A DNA stretch of 64,000 nt from Novosphingobium sp. (lineage in GTDB: Bacteria > Pseudomonadota > Alphaproteobacteria > Sphingomonadales > Sphingomonadaceae). The stretch lies in contig NZ_JBCNLP010000001.1 of assembly GCF_039595395.1 (NCBI RefSeq), positions 3,658,001-3,722,000 of the forward strand. The letters are read 5' to 3'. This document shows positions 41,636-50,254 of this stretch, piece by piece. The translations under genes and the position numbers were made by a program. The notes beneath the pieces were generated by a model, which worked only from the letters and a program-made list of their open reading frames with translations, was not told where the DNA came from and did no database searches. Numbering within the stretch: position 1 is the stretch's first letter; each line of letters opens with the position of its first letter.

Positions 41636-41670
41636 ACAGTTGGCAGCCCGCCTCGGCCCTCCGAGCGAAA

Positions 41671-42894
41671 TCAGGTGCCGGTTTTCTTGCCAAACGGAAG
41701 CACTGTGCCGCCGTCACGCAGTACATCAAGATGGTCCGACCACCATTGCGCCATCTCCACACGCTCGTCCCAATGCGTTCCTCGGTGATAGGCTGCCCGC
41801 ACACGGTTGGTATCCCCATGGGCAAGGGCATGCTCGATGGCGTCTGCGCTCCACTTGCGCGATTCGTTCAACAGCGTGCTGGCCAGGGCCCGAAATCCAT
41901 GGGCGGTCATTTCATCTCCAGAAAAACCAAGCCGCCGCAGGCCTGCATTTATGGTGTTCTCGCTCATCGGACGCAAAGACGTCCTGATTGATGGAAAAAC
42001 ATGACCGAATGGTCCCGTTATTTTATGTAGCTCCCGCAGAATTTCGAGCGATTGGCGCGAAAGAGGCACATAGTGCGGGCGGCGCATTTTCATTTTTTCG
42101 ATCGGTATCGTCCAGATTGCCTGATCGAAATCGATCTCTTTCCATTCTGCCCTTCGCAACTCGCCGGGACGAACGAAAACATGCGGGGACAGGCGTAAGG
42201 CCAGCCTTGTGATCTCCTGCCCCACATAACCGTCGATTGCGCGCAGCAGATCTCCCGCACGTTTCGGCTCGACGATCGCCCCATAATGCTTAGGGCGCGG
42301 CGTGATGAGCGCCCCGCGCATGTCACGGGTGGGATCGACCGCGATGCGCGCCGTTGCCACCGCATAGCGAAACACTCTGCCAGCCAGTTGCAGGACACGC
42401 CTCGCCGTCTCATAATTCCGCTTGGCCTCGATCTTTCGAAGGGCGACCAGGACATCGATCGTCGCAACCTTTGTGATGGGAAGCCGCCCGACCGCGCTTC
42501 CCAACCGCGATATGTAATATTCGCATTTTTTCGCCGTCCCTTCCGACATGCCTTCAAGTCGGCGCTTGTCGATGAACTCCTGCGCAACCTTGGCAAAGGT
42601 GTCCTGAGAGCTTGCGATCTCTCGGTACTTGGCCAGCATCCTTTCGCGTGCGGGGTCTTGCCCTTGAGCAAGCTGGGCTCGTGCTTCATCACGGCGCTGA
42701 CGGGCCATGAGCAACGGGACGGCAGGATAGGCGCCAAGGGCTATGACCTTCGGCTTCCCCTCAATGCGATACTTCAGTCGCCAGAGCTTGCTGCCCGTAG
42801 GCTGCACCTGAATAAAGAGTCCGCCATAATCACCAAGCTTGTAAGGCTTTGAACGGGCACGGGCATTTTTGATGGCAAAATCGGTTAGGGGCAT
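41671..42894 (-). CDS. int: Tyrosine recombinase / integrase
   Basis: This 407-aa protein has the N-terminal DUF4102-type arm (LTDFAIKNARARSKPYKLGDYGGLFIQV), a SAM-like core-binding domain (from DTFAKVAQEFIDKR) and the catalytic domain with Arg (FVRPGELRRAEW), the HGFR box (MTAHGFRALAS) and the active Tyr in VRAAYHRG. This family inserts elements at tRNA genes. It is 167 bp from the 3' end of tRNA-Val and points away from it. It should integrate the element to the left at that tRNA. Its gene ends at 41671 by a hairpin. Confidence 0.94.
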   Translation of the reverse strand: MPLTDFAIKNARARSKPYKLGDYGGLFIQVQPTGSKLWRLKYRIEGKPKVIALGAYPAVPLLMARQRRDEARAQLAQGQDPARERMLAKYREIASSQDTFAKVAQEFIDKRRLEGMSEGTAKKCEYYISRLGSAVGRLPITKVATIDVLVALRKIEAKRNYETARRVLQLAGRVFRYAVATARIAVDPTRDMRGALITPRPKHYGAIVEPKRAGDLLRAIDGYVGQEITRLALRLSPHVFVRPGELRRAEWKEIDFDQAIWTIPIEKMKMRRPHYVPLSRQSLEILRELHKITGPFGHVFPSIRTSLRPMSENTINAGLRRLGFSGDEMTAHGFRALASTLLNESRKWSADAIEHALAHGDTNRVRAAYHRGTHWDERVEMAQWWSDHLDVLRDGGTVLPFGKKTGT

Positions 42895-43060
42895 AGCTGG
42901 GGGCCTTTTTTAAAAAACAAGGCTTCAGCGATGCCCCCATTGCCTCAAAAAGGCTGAGCAGCAGTGAGATGAAGGCAGACGCCATGAGCCAGAGGCACAA
43001 AAAATACCCCTGTTTTCTGACGCTTACAACAGTCAGTGAGATGTGATGAGAAGGGGAATG

Positions 43061-43136
43061 TGGTGGGCGATGACGGGCTCGAACCGCCGACATCTTCCGT
43101 GTAAAGGAAGCGCTCTACCAACTGAGCTAATCGCCC
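43061..43136 (-). tRNA. tRNA-Val (anticodon TAC)
   Basis: Read on the minus strand: acceptor GGGCGAT pairs with ATCGCCC, followed by encoded ACCA. The D arm AGCTCAGTTGGTAGAGC and T arm GGCGGTTCGAGCCCG are standard. The anticodon arm is CTTCC, TTTACAC, GGAAG, giving TAC and so Val. Length 76 with CCA. It is the integration target of the adjacent recombinase; the 3' half remains intact, as restored by the element's copy. Confidence 0.95.
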
Positions 43137-43179
43137 CATCCATGGGAAGTGGCGCTCTTGCCGGGTGTCGGGCGCCCCG

Positions 43180-44118
43180 TCAATCCCCAACCGTATCGCG
43201 AAGCTCCGCGACCTGCTCCGCCGAACGCCGCGCCTGCCGCAAGCCGTCGATCACCACACGCAGCGCCGGCGAAACCTGACGGCTGCTCGGATAATAGAGG
43301 TGGAAACCGGGATAGGGTTCGCACCATGCCTCCAGCAGGCGGACCAAGCGTCCTGCCGCAATATGCTCGATCAACTGACATTCGGGCAGAAAGGCGATGC
43401 CAAAACCATCCAGCGCCGCCTGCACCACCAGCGTCGAAGTGTTAAAGGTGAGCTGCCCGCCCACCCTCACCCGCATCTCGCGCCCATCCTTGTCGAACTC
43501 CCAGGCATAGAGCCCGCCCAGCGTGGCCAGACGGATGTTGATGCACTGATGCTCGGTCAGGTCGCGCGGATGGAGCGGGGGCGCCCGCCCCGCCAGATAG
43601 GCGGGCGAGGCCACCGCCGCCATGCGCTGGTCCGCGCCGATCGGCACGGCGATCATGTCGCGGTCGATGATATCGCCCGAGCGCACACCGGCATCCAGCC
43701 CCGCCGCGACAATATCGGTCAGAGCATTGTCCACCACCACCTCGACCTCGACATCGGGATAATCGGGCAGAAAGCGCGACAGAGCCGGCCACAGCACGCA
43801 TTGCGCCGCGCTTTCATCGGCGGTGATCCGCACCAGCCCGGCGGGACGCTCGCGGATGTCGCCCAGCGCGGCCAGTTGCGCCTCGATCCCCTCGAAATGC
43901 GGCACGAGGCCAGCCGCCAAGCGCTCCCCCGCGACGGTGGGGGCAACGCTGCGCGTGGTGCGGTTGAGCAGCCTCACCCCCAGCCGCGCCTCCAGATTGG
44001 CGATCGACCGGCTCAGCGCCGATTGCGACAGGCCCATTTGCGCTGCGGCGCGGGTAAAGCTGCGTTCACGCGCAACAGCCAGAAAGGCGCGCAATTCGTG
44101 ATGGTCTGCCTGCTGCAT
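43180..44118 (-). CDS. LysR family transcription regulator
   Basis: This 312-aa protein has an N-terminal winged HTH (HELRAFLAVARERSFTRAAAQ, QSALSRSIANLEARLGVRLLNR) and a LysR substrate-binding domain (GLVRITADES, VGDIID... region). It is divergent from the alcohol dehydrogenase at 44282, with 163 bp between, and is probably its regulator. The effector is unknown. It is the first core gene beyond the tRNA. At the other end its stop lies 43 nt from the tRNA 5' end. Confidence 0.93.
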   Translation of the reverse strand: MQQADHHELRAFLAVARERSFTRAAAQMGLSQSALSRSIANLEARLGVRLLNRTTRSVAPTVAGERLAAGLVPHFEGIEAQLAALGDIRERPAGLVRITADESAAQCVLWPALSRFLPDYPDVEVEVVVDNALTDIVAAGLDAGVRSGDIIDRDMIAVPIGADQRMAAVASPAYLAGRAPPLHPRDLTEHQCINIRLATLGGLYAWEFDKDGREMRVRVGGQLTFNTSTLVVQAALDGFGIAFLPECQLIEHIAAGRLVRLLEAWCEPYPGFHLYYPSSRQVSPALRVVIDGLRQARRSAEQVAELRDTVGD

Positions 44119-44153
44119 TCATGCATACTCTTTGTCGGCAGCGCATTCATGCC

Positions 44154-44226
44154 CGCGATTATCAATCGCGCATTGATGCGCCTGACTCATAGGTTCATCC
44201 CGCAAATCGCATATTATCGCGATAAT
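44154..44226. promoter_or_regulatory. Two palindromes between LysR gene and alcohol dehydrogenase
   Basis: CGCGATT-ATC-AATCGCG at 44154-44170 is a perfect 7-bp inverted repeat, and ATTATCGCGATAAT at 44213-44226 is a perfect 14-bp palindrome. Both share the motif ATTATCGCG or its complement (CGCGATT). They are 56-59 bp apart and lie upstream of both genes. They are good candidates for LysR binding. Confidence 0.5.
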
Positions 44227-44281
44227 GGCGATGGCCTACACAGGGGTTCCTCTTCTCTCCCTTTGACAGGAAGATCCCCCC

Positions 44282-45337
44282 ATGACCGTCAAGGCTATCG
44301 GCGCGCCCGCCGCTGACAAACCCTTTGAACCCCTCGCCATCACCCGCCGCGACACCGGCGCGCATGATGTCGCCATCAAGATCGCCTATTGCGGCGTCTG
44401 CCATTCCGACCTGCATATGGCGCGCGACGAATGGGGCGGCGCACTGTACCCCTGCGTGCCCGGCCATGAGATCGTCGGCCATGTCACCGCCGTGGGCGAA
44501 CATGTCACCAAATTCAAGGTGGGTGACACCGTGGGCGTGGGCTGCATGGTCGACAGTTGCCAGCACTGCCCGAGCTGCGATGATGGTCTGGAGCAATATT
44601 GCACCGGCGAGGGCAGCTTCACCGGCACCTACAACGCCCCCACCCCCGACGCGCCGGGCTACACGATGGGCGGCTATTCCGAAGCCATCGTGGTCAACGA
44701 GAAGTTCGTGCTGCGCGTGAGCCACAAGCCCGAGCAGCTCGCCGCCGCCGCGCCGCTGCTCTGCGCCGGGATCACCACCTGGTCGCCGCTGCGCCACTGG
44801 AACGCCGGCCCCGGCAAGAAAGTCGGCATCGTCGGCATCGGTGGCCTGGGCCATATGGGCGTGAAGCTGGCGCGGGCGCTGGGCGCTCACACCGTGGCCT
44901 TCACCACCAGCGAAGCCAAGCGCGAGGCCGCTCTGGCGCTGGGCGCGCATGAGGTGATCGTGTCGCGCAACGAGGAAGAGATGGCGGCTCACGCGGGCAG
45001 CTTCGACTTCATCCTCAACACGGTGGCCGCCTCGCACAATCTGGATCCGTTCATCGCGCTGCTCAAGCGTGATGGCACGCTGACCCTGGTGGGCGCGCCC
45101 GAGCATCCGCACCCCAGCCCGATGGTGTTCCCGCTGATCTTCGGCCGCCGTTCGCTAGCCGGTTCGCTGATCGGCGGCATCGCCGAGACGCAGGAAATGC
45201 TCGATTTCTGCGCCGAGCATAACATCACCTCGGACATCGAGATGATCGCGGGGCATCAGATCGACGATGCCTATAACCGCATGCTGAAGGGCGATGTGCG
45301 CTATCGTTTCGTGATCGATAACGCCACGCTGGTGTAA
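44282..45337 (+). CDS. Zinc-dependent NAD(P) alcohol dehydrogenase
   Basis: This 351-aa medium-chain dehydrogenase has catalytic zinc ligands in YCGVCHSDLH and GHEIVGHV, structural zinc cysteines in DSCQHCPSCDDGLEQYC and the Rossmann motif GIGGLGHMG. The sequence resembles the YahK/cinnamyl-alcohol dehydrogenase group, which reduce aromatic and aliphatic aldehydes with NADPH. Start ATG at 44282, with an AGGAAGA site. It is divergent from a LysR gene, which suggests induction by a substrate or by aldehyde stress. Confidence 0.92.
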   Translation: MTVKAIGAPAADKPFEPLAITRRDTGAHDVAIKIAYCGVCHSDLHMARDEWGGALYPCVPGHEIVGHVTAVGEHVTKFKVGDTVGVGCMVDSCQHCPSCDDGLEQYCTGEGSFTGTYNAPTPDAPGYTMGGYSEAIVVNEKFVLRVSHKPEQLAAAAPLLCAGITTWSPLRHWNAGPGKKVGIVGIGGLGHMGVKLARALGAHTVAFTTSEAKREAALALGAHEVIVSRNEEEMAAHAGSFDFILNTVAASHNLDPFIALLKRDGTLTLVGAPEHPHPSPMVFPLIFGRRSLAGSLIGGIAETQEMLDFCAEHNITSDIEMIAGHQIDDAYNRMLKGDVRYRFVIDNATLV

Positions 45338-45345
45338 AGGGCAAA

Positions 45346-45424
45346 GGGAGCAGCTTCGCGCCGGATTGCCGACCGGGATATCATCCCGGTCGGGATTCGC
45401 GCGGGCCTGCTCCCTGCTCTTTTG
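45346..45424 (+). terminator. Terminator region after the alcohol dehydrogenase
   Basis: An outer pair GGGAGCAG (45346-45353) and CTGCTCCC (45407-45414) encloses a perfect 11-bp stem, CCGACCGGGAT and ATCCCGGTCGG with loop ATC (45369-45393). TGCTCTTTT follows. This compound hairpin would end transcription from the dehydrogenase. It lies in the convergent gap before the DUF4139 gene. Confidence 0.7.
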
Positions 45425-45517
45425 TGATGCAGGGGGGCGGATGACCATGTGCCTGGAAAGCACCCTCAGCGACGAGGGAAGGCCTTGCTTTCCAATGCCA
45501 TGGCCTGAATCAACCCA

Positions 45518-47176
45518 TCACCGCCGGATCACCTCTTCCTTCGTGGTCAGCACATAGGTCAGAACCGCCCGGCCATGCGCGGGCACAGCGGCCTGCCACA
45601 GCGGCAAACCATCCTTGCGCCCCAGCTTGACCGAACTCGAGGTCACCGCGCCGCCATCTTCCAGCGCCAACTTACCCTCGAAACGGATCGGCCAGCGGTT
45701 CGCATTGGTCACACTCAACCGCACTGTCTGCCGCTTGATGCCCTGTCGCGTGGCTGAATGAGTCACCACCGCATCCATCTGCACATTGGGCGCATCCCCC
45801 AGCGTGATATCGGCGGTTTCACCATCGGCCTTGTCGGTCATATGGCCTTCGCCCGCCGGGATCCTTGCCCCGCGCAGACCTTCCACCACGCTCACCTGCC
45901 CGCCCGGCAGCGCCAGCCCCAGCCCGTCCTCACGCTTGTTGCGCAAGCGGACCATGCGCTGGGCGGCGCCCTTTTCGCCCGGCTGGATCATGCCGGTATG
46001 GATCAAAGCGAGCCGCACCGGGCGATCCGCCAACAACGCCACCTGCTTCTGCCCATGGGCGGCAATCGTGGTCGCCACGGGAATGCGATAGAACTTCAGA
46101 TCGCCCAAAGCCTCGGCCTGAGCGACATAGGCATCCTTCATCATCCGCATCGAGCCCGTAACGACCACCTCAGCCCGCGCCATCATCGGGGCGGGCGGCG
46201 GCGGTGGCGGCGGGGCGGGAGGCGGCGGCAGCGGAGACAATTGGCAGCTCATCACCAGTTGCTGCGCCCCGAAATTATACTGGCGCGCATCCGTCATATT
46301 CGGCCGCCCAGCAACCACCCCGGCATCGGCCTTGGGGAAAGATGTATCGTCGCTGCTGGCCAGCGTCAGCCAGGAGGTCATATCAGCCTCCTGCCCACCG
46401 GGGCGCAGCGCCAGCACATAATGCGCGCGCCAGTCAAAGCCCCAGGCCAGATAGGACAGGCGGATACGCACATGCCGCGCGTGATCGGACTGCGTTTCCA
46501 CCGACAGCGTCGGCCGCGCATTCATCCCTTCCGGCAAACCATGATAGGCCAGATCGTCCTTCAACCCGCCGCAATTGGCGACCTCGAAACCCTTGGCCGT
46601 CTGCAGGATCGCCGCGCCATCGGGACCGGACCGGATGATCGCTTCTTCCTCGCTCACCTGACCGCCGGGCCGGGTCCGCCGCAAGGTCACGGGGCGCCCG
46701 AAGGCCCGCGCATAAAGGTTGCGCGGCGAAAGCAGGTCGGCATCGAGGTTCTTCTCGCTCACCCCTGCGGGCAGGCCGGTGATGATCGCGCTTTCGGCCA
46801 ACATCCCGGCGGCCACGCCTTCGAACCGCAGCACCGCCCGGCCAGCGGGCAGATCGACCTCGCGCTCCTCGCTGACCAGCGCATAACCGCCCAGCCATGC
46901 CCCCCGCGACAAGGCTCCATCGCCCCCGCCATGCGGCGCGCGATAGATCGTCACCGCCAGAGCCGCGGGCGCGGCGGAGGTAACAGTGGGCTCCGCTGGC
47001 AGGCCAGCCGGGATCTGCTCCGCCGTTGCCGCATCTTGCGGTCGCGCGTCAACCAGCGTCGCGCCGCATCCCAGCATCAGGGCAAGGGAAGCGAGACGCA
47101 GCCCCCGCCCGCCCCGCCGCCATGCCACCGGGCCTACCATCGCCAGCATGGGCCGCATCAAGGTCATGCTTTTCAT
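45518..47176 (-). CDS. DUF4139 domain protein, second of pair
   Basis: The start is taken at the ATG at 47176 (MKSMTLMRPMLAM), giving 552 aa; the frame is open to 47260. The N-terminus has a basic start and hydrophobic stretch (LRLASLALMLGCGATLV), either a signal peptide or lipoprotein-like signal with Cys in LGCG. The body matches the DUF4139 pattern (LSYLAWGFDWRAHYVLAL, WLTLASSD) and includes a low-complexity proline run (PLPPPPAPPPPPPP). These proteins are beta-rich and probably periplasmic; function is unknown. It is 17 nt after its paralogue and in the same operon. Confidence 0.82.
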   Translation of the reverse strand: MKSMTLMRPMLAMVGPVAWRRGGRGLRLASLALMLGCGATLVDARPQDAATAEQIPAGLPAEPTVTSAAPAALAVTIYRAPHGGGDGALSRGAWLGGYALVSEEREVDLPAGRAVLRFEGVAAGMLAESAIITGLPAGVSEKNLDADLLSPRNLYARAFGRPVTLRRTRPGGQVSEEEAIIRSGPDGAAILQTAKGFEVANCGGLKDDLAYHGLPEGMNARPTLSVETQSDHARHVRIRLSYLAWGFDWRAHYVLALRPGGQEADMTSWLTLASSDDTSFPKADAGVVAGRPNMTDARQYNFGAQQLVMSCQLSPLPPPPAPPPPPPPAPMMARAEVVVTGSMRMMKDAYVAQAEALGDLKFYRIPVATTIAAHGQKQVALLADRPVRLALIHTGMIQPGEKGAAQRMVRLRNKREDGLGLALPGGQVSVVEGLRGARIPAGEGHMTDKADGETADITLGDAPNVQMDAVVTHSATRQGIKRQTVRLSVTNANRWPIRFEGKLALEDGGAVTSSSVKLGRKDGLPLWQAAVPAHGRAVLTYVLTTKEEVIRR

Positions 47177-47193
47177 CAGCCGCGGCTTCCGGA

Positions 47194-48726
47194 TCAATAG
47201 CGTGTATCGAATTGCGCCGTCAGCTTGACCTCGCCATGCGCGGGCACAGTGACCAGCCATTGACGACGATCGGCATTGATCTGCTCGCCCTTGATGCTTT
47301 CGGCCGAAACGCGCGTGTCATGCCAGCCATTGTCCAACCCGTCCTGAGTCACCTCGACCGTCACCGGCACGGCTTTGGCGTTGGTCAGGCGATAGCTCAT
47401 CCGCGTGCGCCAGAAGGTCGCCGTCCGGTCGACGCTGACCACACGGGCGTTGCTGCCCTGCGTGATGCGATAGCTGGCCACCCGCTCCCACTCATCGCTG
47501 GAGATATGGTCGCGCCCCTCAACCACCGGCTGCACCTTCACGTCGAAAGCCGAGCCGATGCCCAGAGCCACGCTGCTGCCCATCGGCGTATGGCCAATGT
47601 TGTCCTCACCGATGAATTGCGGCTGGCCGCGCGTGTCACGCATATAGACGCGCACCGTGCCGGCGGGCAGCGCATCGCCCAACCCGCTGCCGCGCGCGCT
47701 GGTGAAGCGCAATTGCGTGGTCGCGCTCTGCGCCTCATCCTGGCTGCCCATCCAGCCGTTGTTGAAGACATAGGCCCGCGCCGCCTGAGCGCCCTTCACA
47801 TCCAGAAAGCCGATCTGCTTCTGCTGAATGCCCGCCACCGAGGTACGGCCGTCGATGGGATAGACATAGTAATCGCCCAATTGCTCGCGATCAGCGCTTT
47901 GCGTCCCCGCCTTGACCAGCCCGCCACGCGGACGGAACGGACGCACCGGCACCTCACTCTCGCCGCCGCCGACATTGCCCGCCACCAGCAATACGCGCGC
48001 ATGCGGGAAAGCCGTTCCCGTGCTGTTGGTCAGCGTGACCCAGCCCTGCACATCGATCTTGCCCGAGGCCTCATCGAACAGCGCGACATAATCAGCCTTC
48101 CAGCCAAAGCCCTGCGACAGATAGCTGAGCGTCAACGGCCGGGTCCCCGACGCAGCAGAATCCAGCGTGACCGACAGCGTGGGATGGGCCTTCAACCCTT
48201 CAGGCAGGCCGGGGAACACCAGCCGCGTGTTGCCTTGCCCCAGCACCTCGATCCGATTGCCGATCTGCACCAGCGTGCCGCCATTGTTGGCCAGCACGCG
48301 GGCCTGCTCGGAGGTTTCCGCGCCCGTCGCCGGATTGGTACGCACCAGACTGACGTCCTGCCCCACCGACTTGTCCAGCAAACGCTGTGGCGAGAGCAGA
48401 TCGTAATCGAAATTCTGCTCGATCACGCTGGTGTTGGCCGCCGCAATCGTCACCGTTTCCGGGCGGATGCGCGCCGAAACATCGGGCAGATCGAGCGAAA
48501 CATGGCCATTGGGCAAAGTGAGCGAGCGGATATCCTGAACCAGCGCCAGATCATTGTTGTAGATGGTCAGCGACAGATCGCCTTGCGCGTTGCCGGGCTG
48601 CACCACCGAGCCCTGTGTCGGCGCATCTTTAGCCATCGCCTCTACGCTCTGCAGCGCAAAGATCGATATACCCGCACCGACAACTGCCATCCACCGCATC
48701 GTCACTCTCCTGATCACACGTTCCAC
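47194..48726 (-). CDS. DUF4139 domain protein, first of pair
   Basis: This is a 510-aa paralogue of the next gene. ATG at 48726 or 48699 (MRWMAVVGAGISIFALQS). A signal peptide (VVGAGISIFALQSVEAMA) is clear. Matching segments include LTIYNNDLALVQDIRSLTL, DYDLLSPQRLLDKSVGQ, LSYLSQGFGWKADYVALFDE, WVTLTNSTGTAFPHARVLLVAG. The protein should be exported. The pair forms an operon likely involved in the cell envelope, but its role is not known. Upstream lies an intergenic repeat fragment. Confidence 0.85.
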   Translation of the reverse strand: MERVIRRVTMRWMAVVGAGISIFALQSVEAMAKDAPTQGSVVQPGNAQGDLSLTIYNNDLALVQDIRSLTLPNGHVSLDLPDVSARIRPETVTIAAANTSVIEQNFDYDLLSPQRLLDKSVGQDVSLVRTNPATGAETSEQARVLANNGGTLVQIGNRIEVLGQGNTRLVFPGLPEGLKAHPTLSVTLDSAASGTRPLTLSYLSQGFGWKADYVALFDEASGKIDVQGWVTLTNSTGTAFPHARVLLVAGNVGGGESEVPVRPFRPRGGLVKAGTQSADREQLGDYYVYPIDGRTSVAGIQQKQIGFLDVKGAQAARAYVFNNGWMGSQDEAQSATTQLRFTSARGSGLGDALPAGTVRVYMRDTRGQPQFIGEDNIGHTPMGSSVALGIGSAFDVKVQPVVEGRDHISSDEWERVASYRITQGSNARVVSVDRTATFWRTRMSYRLTNAKAVPVTVEVTQDGLDNGWHDTRVSAESIKGEQINADRRQWLVTVPAHGEVKLTAQFDTRY

Positions 48727-48892
48727 CCTGCCCGCGATATCGGGCGTGGTGGTTGGAAGCTCTCCGTCCCTCCCACATGAGAGGTCCTATCGAAAGAGCC
48801 ATCCTTGCCGCTTCATCGCGTCCTATCGGTGAACACGTGCTGAAAGCGAGACAAGTTGAGTGTAGAAAAGTCATATAGTAAAAATAAGAGAT

Positions 48893-48950
48893 GCGAGGGG
48901 GTTACCCCCTCGCGCTCCCATAACGTCTTCCGACGCAATGGTGGTGGTTC
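48893..48950. repeat. Intergenic hairpin repeat, copy A (fragment)
   Basis: A stem of 9 bp (GCGAGGGGG, loop TTA, CCCCCTCGC; 48893-48913) is followed by CGCTCCCATAACGTCTTCCG, which is the start of copies B-D. The rest of the element is absent. See copy D for the family. It lies between the DUF4139 operon start and the winged-helix gene stop. Confidence 0.75.
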
Positions 48951-48985
48951 ATGATCATTGTGCAACATCTCCCCGACAGTGCCAT

Positions 48986-50017
48986 TTATCCCATGCGCGC
49001 AGCGACCACATCGACCTCCGCGAAATAGCGCGCCATGGCATCGGCAGCCTTGTCGGTCAGGGTGATGAAGGCCCGGCGGCGATCGGTTTCATCCTCCACC
49101 CGTTTGAACAGCCCCGCATCCGTCAGTTGTCCGATCCAGCGCAGCGCCGTCGTCGGCGGCACGCCCGAGGCGATGCACAGGCTGGTCACCGAAACGCGCG
49201 CATGCTCGGCCCGCGCCGCCGTCAGATCCAGCAGCATGTCCCAGGCCGGATCGGCAAACAGTTCGCCATCGAAGTGGCGCGCCCGCAACTGGCGCTGGCG
49301 GATGATCTTGCGCACCAGACGCGGATCAGGCAGCGCCGGGCGGCCAGTCCGCACCAGCCGCTCGCTGCCCTCATCCGCTGCAGCCTCGAAGCGGAAGGCC
49401 GGTGCAACAACCGCGGTGACCGGCGGAGGCGAGGACGCCCCCTCGCTCAGCCTGTCGATGCGCTCGGCGATCTGGGTCACCTGCTGAGTCAGGCGCAGCA
49501 GCACGAGGCGATCCTCCTCAGACAATTCGCGCACCCGCCGCTGCGGCAGGCGAGCCAGCACATGGCCCAGCGCAATGATCCGCTCGGCCCGGCTGGGACC
49601 GACCAGAATCTGCGGATCGCTCTGGTCCAGAGCGGCGAAGACATCATCCAGCGCCTCAACACTGGTCGACACGATCAGTTGCGCCCCGACATGCGCGGCC
49701 CGCATATCCAGCCGCGCCAGCGCCGCCATACTCGCCCCATCGACCACCGGGCAATCGATCAGCACCACATCGCCCAGCGGCTTGGCGGCGCTTTCCAGCA
49801 CATGATGCAATCGGCCCGTATCGGCCAGACGAAAGCCCGCGCTGGCGGCATCCTCCCCCATCTCATCGCGCAGATGGCCACGATCGGCAAAGACCGAAAC
49901 GCTCAGCCGCAGCCCCGCCGCATCATTGGCAGGGGCGCCATAGGAAAAATCCGGAAAATCATCGGTAAAGCCCGCAAATCGGGCCTGCATGGTCTGGTTC
50001 GGCGTCTGGCTCGACAT
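48986..50017 (-). CDS. MarR-type winged-helix regulator with N-terminal receiver-like domain
   Basis: This 343-aa protein has a C-terminal winged helix (residues about 250-340) with VSVTSLCIASGVPPTTALRWIGQLTDAGLFKRV and DRRRAFITLTDKA. Residues 60-170 look like an alpha/beta fold (HVLESAAKPLGDVVLIDCPVVDG; LIVSTSVEALDDVFA), similar to a degenerate receiver. A predicted coiled helix (RLVLLRLTQQVTQIAERIDRL) links them. It is probably a DNA-binding regulator. No operon partner is seen; the target is unknown. Confidence 0.75.
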   Translation of the reverse strand: MSSQTPNQTMQARFAGFTDDFPDFSYGAPANDAAGLRLSVSVFADRGHLRDEMGEDAASAGFRLADTGRLHHVLESAAKPLGDVVLIDCPVVDGASMAALARLDMRAAHVGAQLIVSTSVEALDDVFAALDQSDPQILVGPSRAERIIALGHVLARLPQRRVRELSEEDRLVLLRLTQQVTQIAERIDRLSEGASSPPPVTAVVAPAFRFEAAADEGSERLVRTGRPALPDPRLVRKIIRQRQLRARHFDGELFADPAWDMLLDLTAARAEHARVSVTSLCIASGVPPTTALRWIGQLTDAGLFKRVEDETDRRRAFITLTDKAADAMARYFAEVDVVAARMG

Positions 50018-50200
50018 GGGCGTTTTACTCCCTCGATGGCTGAGCCATGGCCGGCTTCAGCGACACGCTGGGAATAAAACTAGAACATAAGGGGATTTCG
50101 TCAAGATAAATTGAGAACAAATTAAGATCAAATCTTAATGACAAGAAGAACAGGCTTGAAGCTTCTGAAAACACAAAGCTTTCCCGCGCCCATACAGCAA

Positions 50201-50232
50201 CGCCGCCGCCAGCACGGGGCTGACGGCGGCGT
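50201..50232. terminator. Hairpin downstream of purA
   Basis: CGCCGCCGCCAGC and GCTGACGGCGGCG form a GC-rich stem with a short loop. On the plus strand TCCTTTTATCC follows; on the minus strand, the direction of purA, no T-run follows. It probably ends purA transcription only with help, or acts on the plus strand. Confidence 0.5.
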
Positions 50233-50254
50233 CCTTTTATCCTCGAAACGCGAG

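Larger units (their letters stand above)
41020..41670. other. Non-coding region between sigma-like gene and integrase
   Basis: No gene is supported in these 651 bases. It has the shared control element near the sigma-like gene, an 18-bp-stem inverted repeat near the integrase end, and low-identity sequence of the kind common in sphingomonad intergenic DNA. Both flanking genes read leftward. Confidence 0.4.

Noticed and set aside
47026..48780. Open frame of 584 codons on the plus strand over the DUF4139 genes
   Set aside because: Arg/His/Gln-rich shadow of two clear minus-strand genes with signal peptides.
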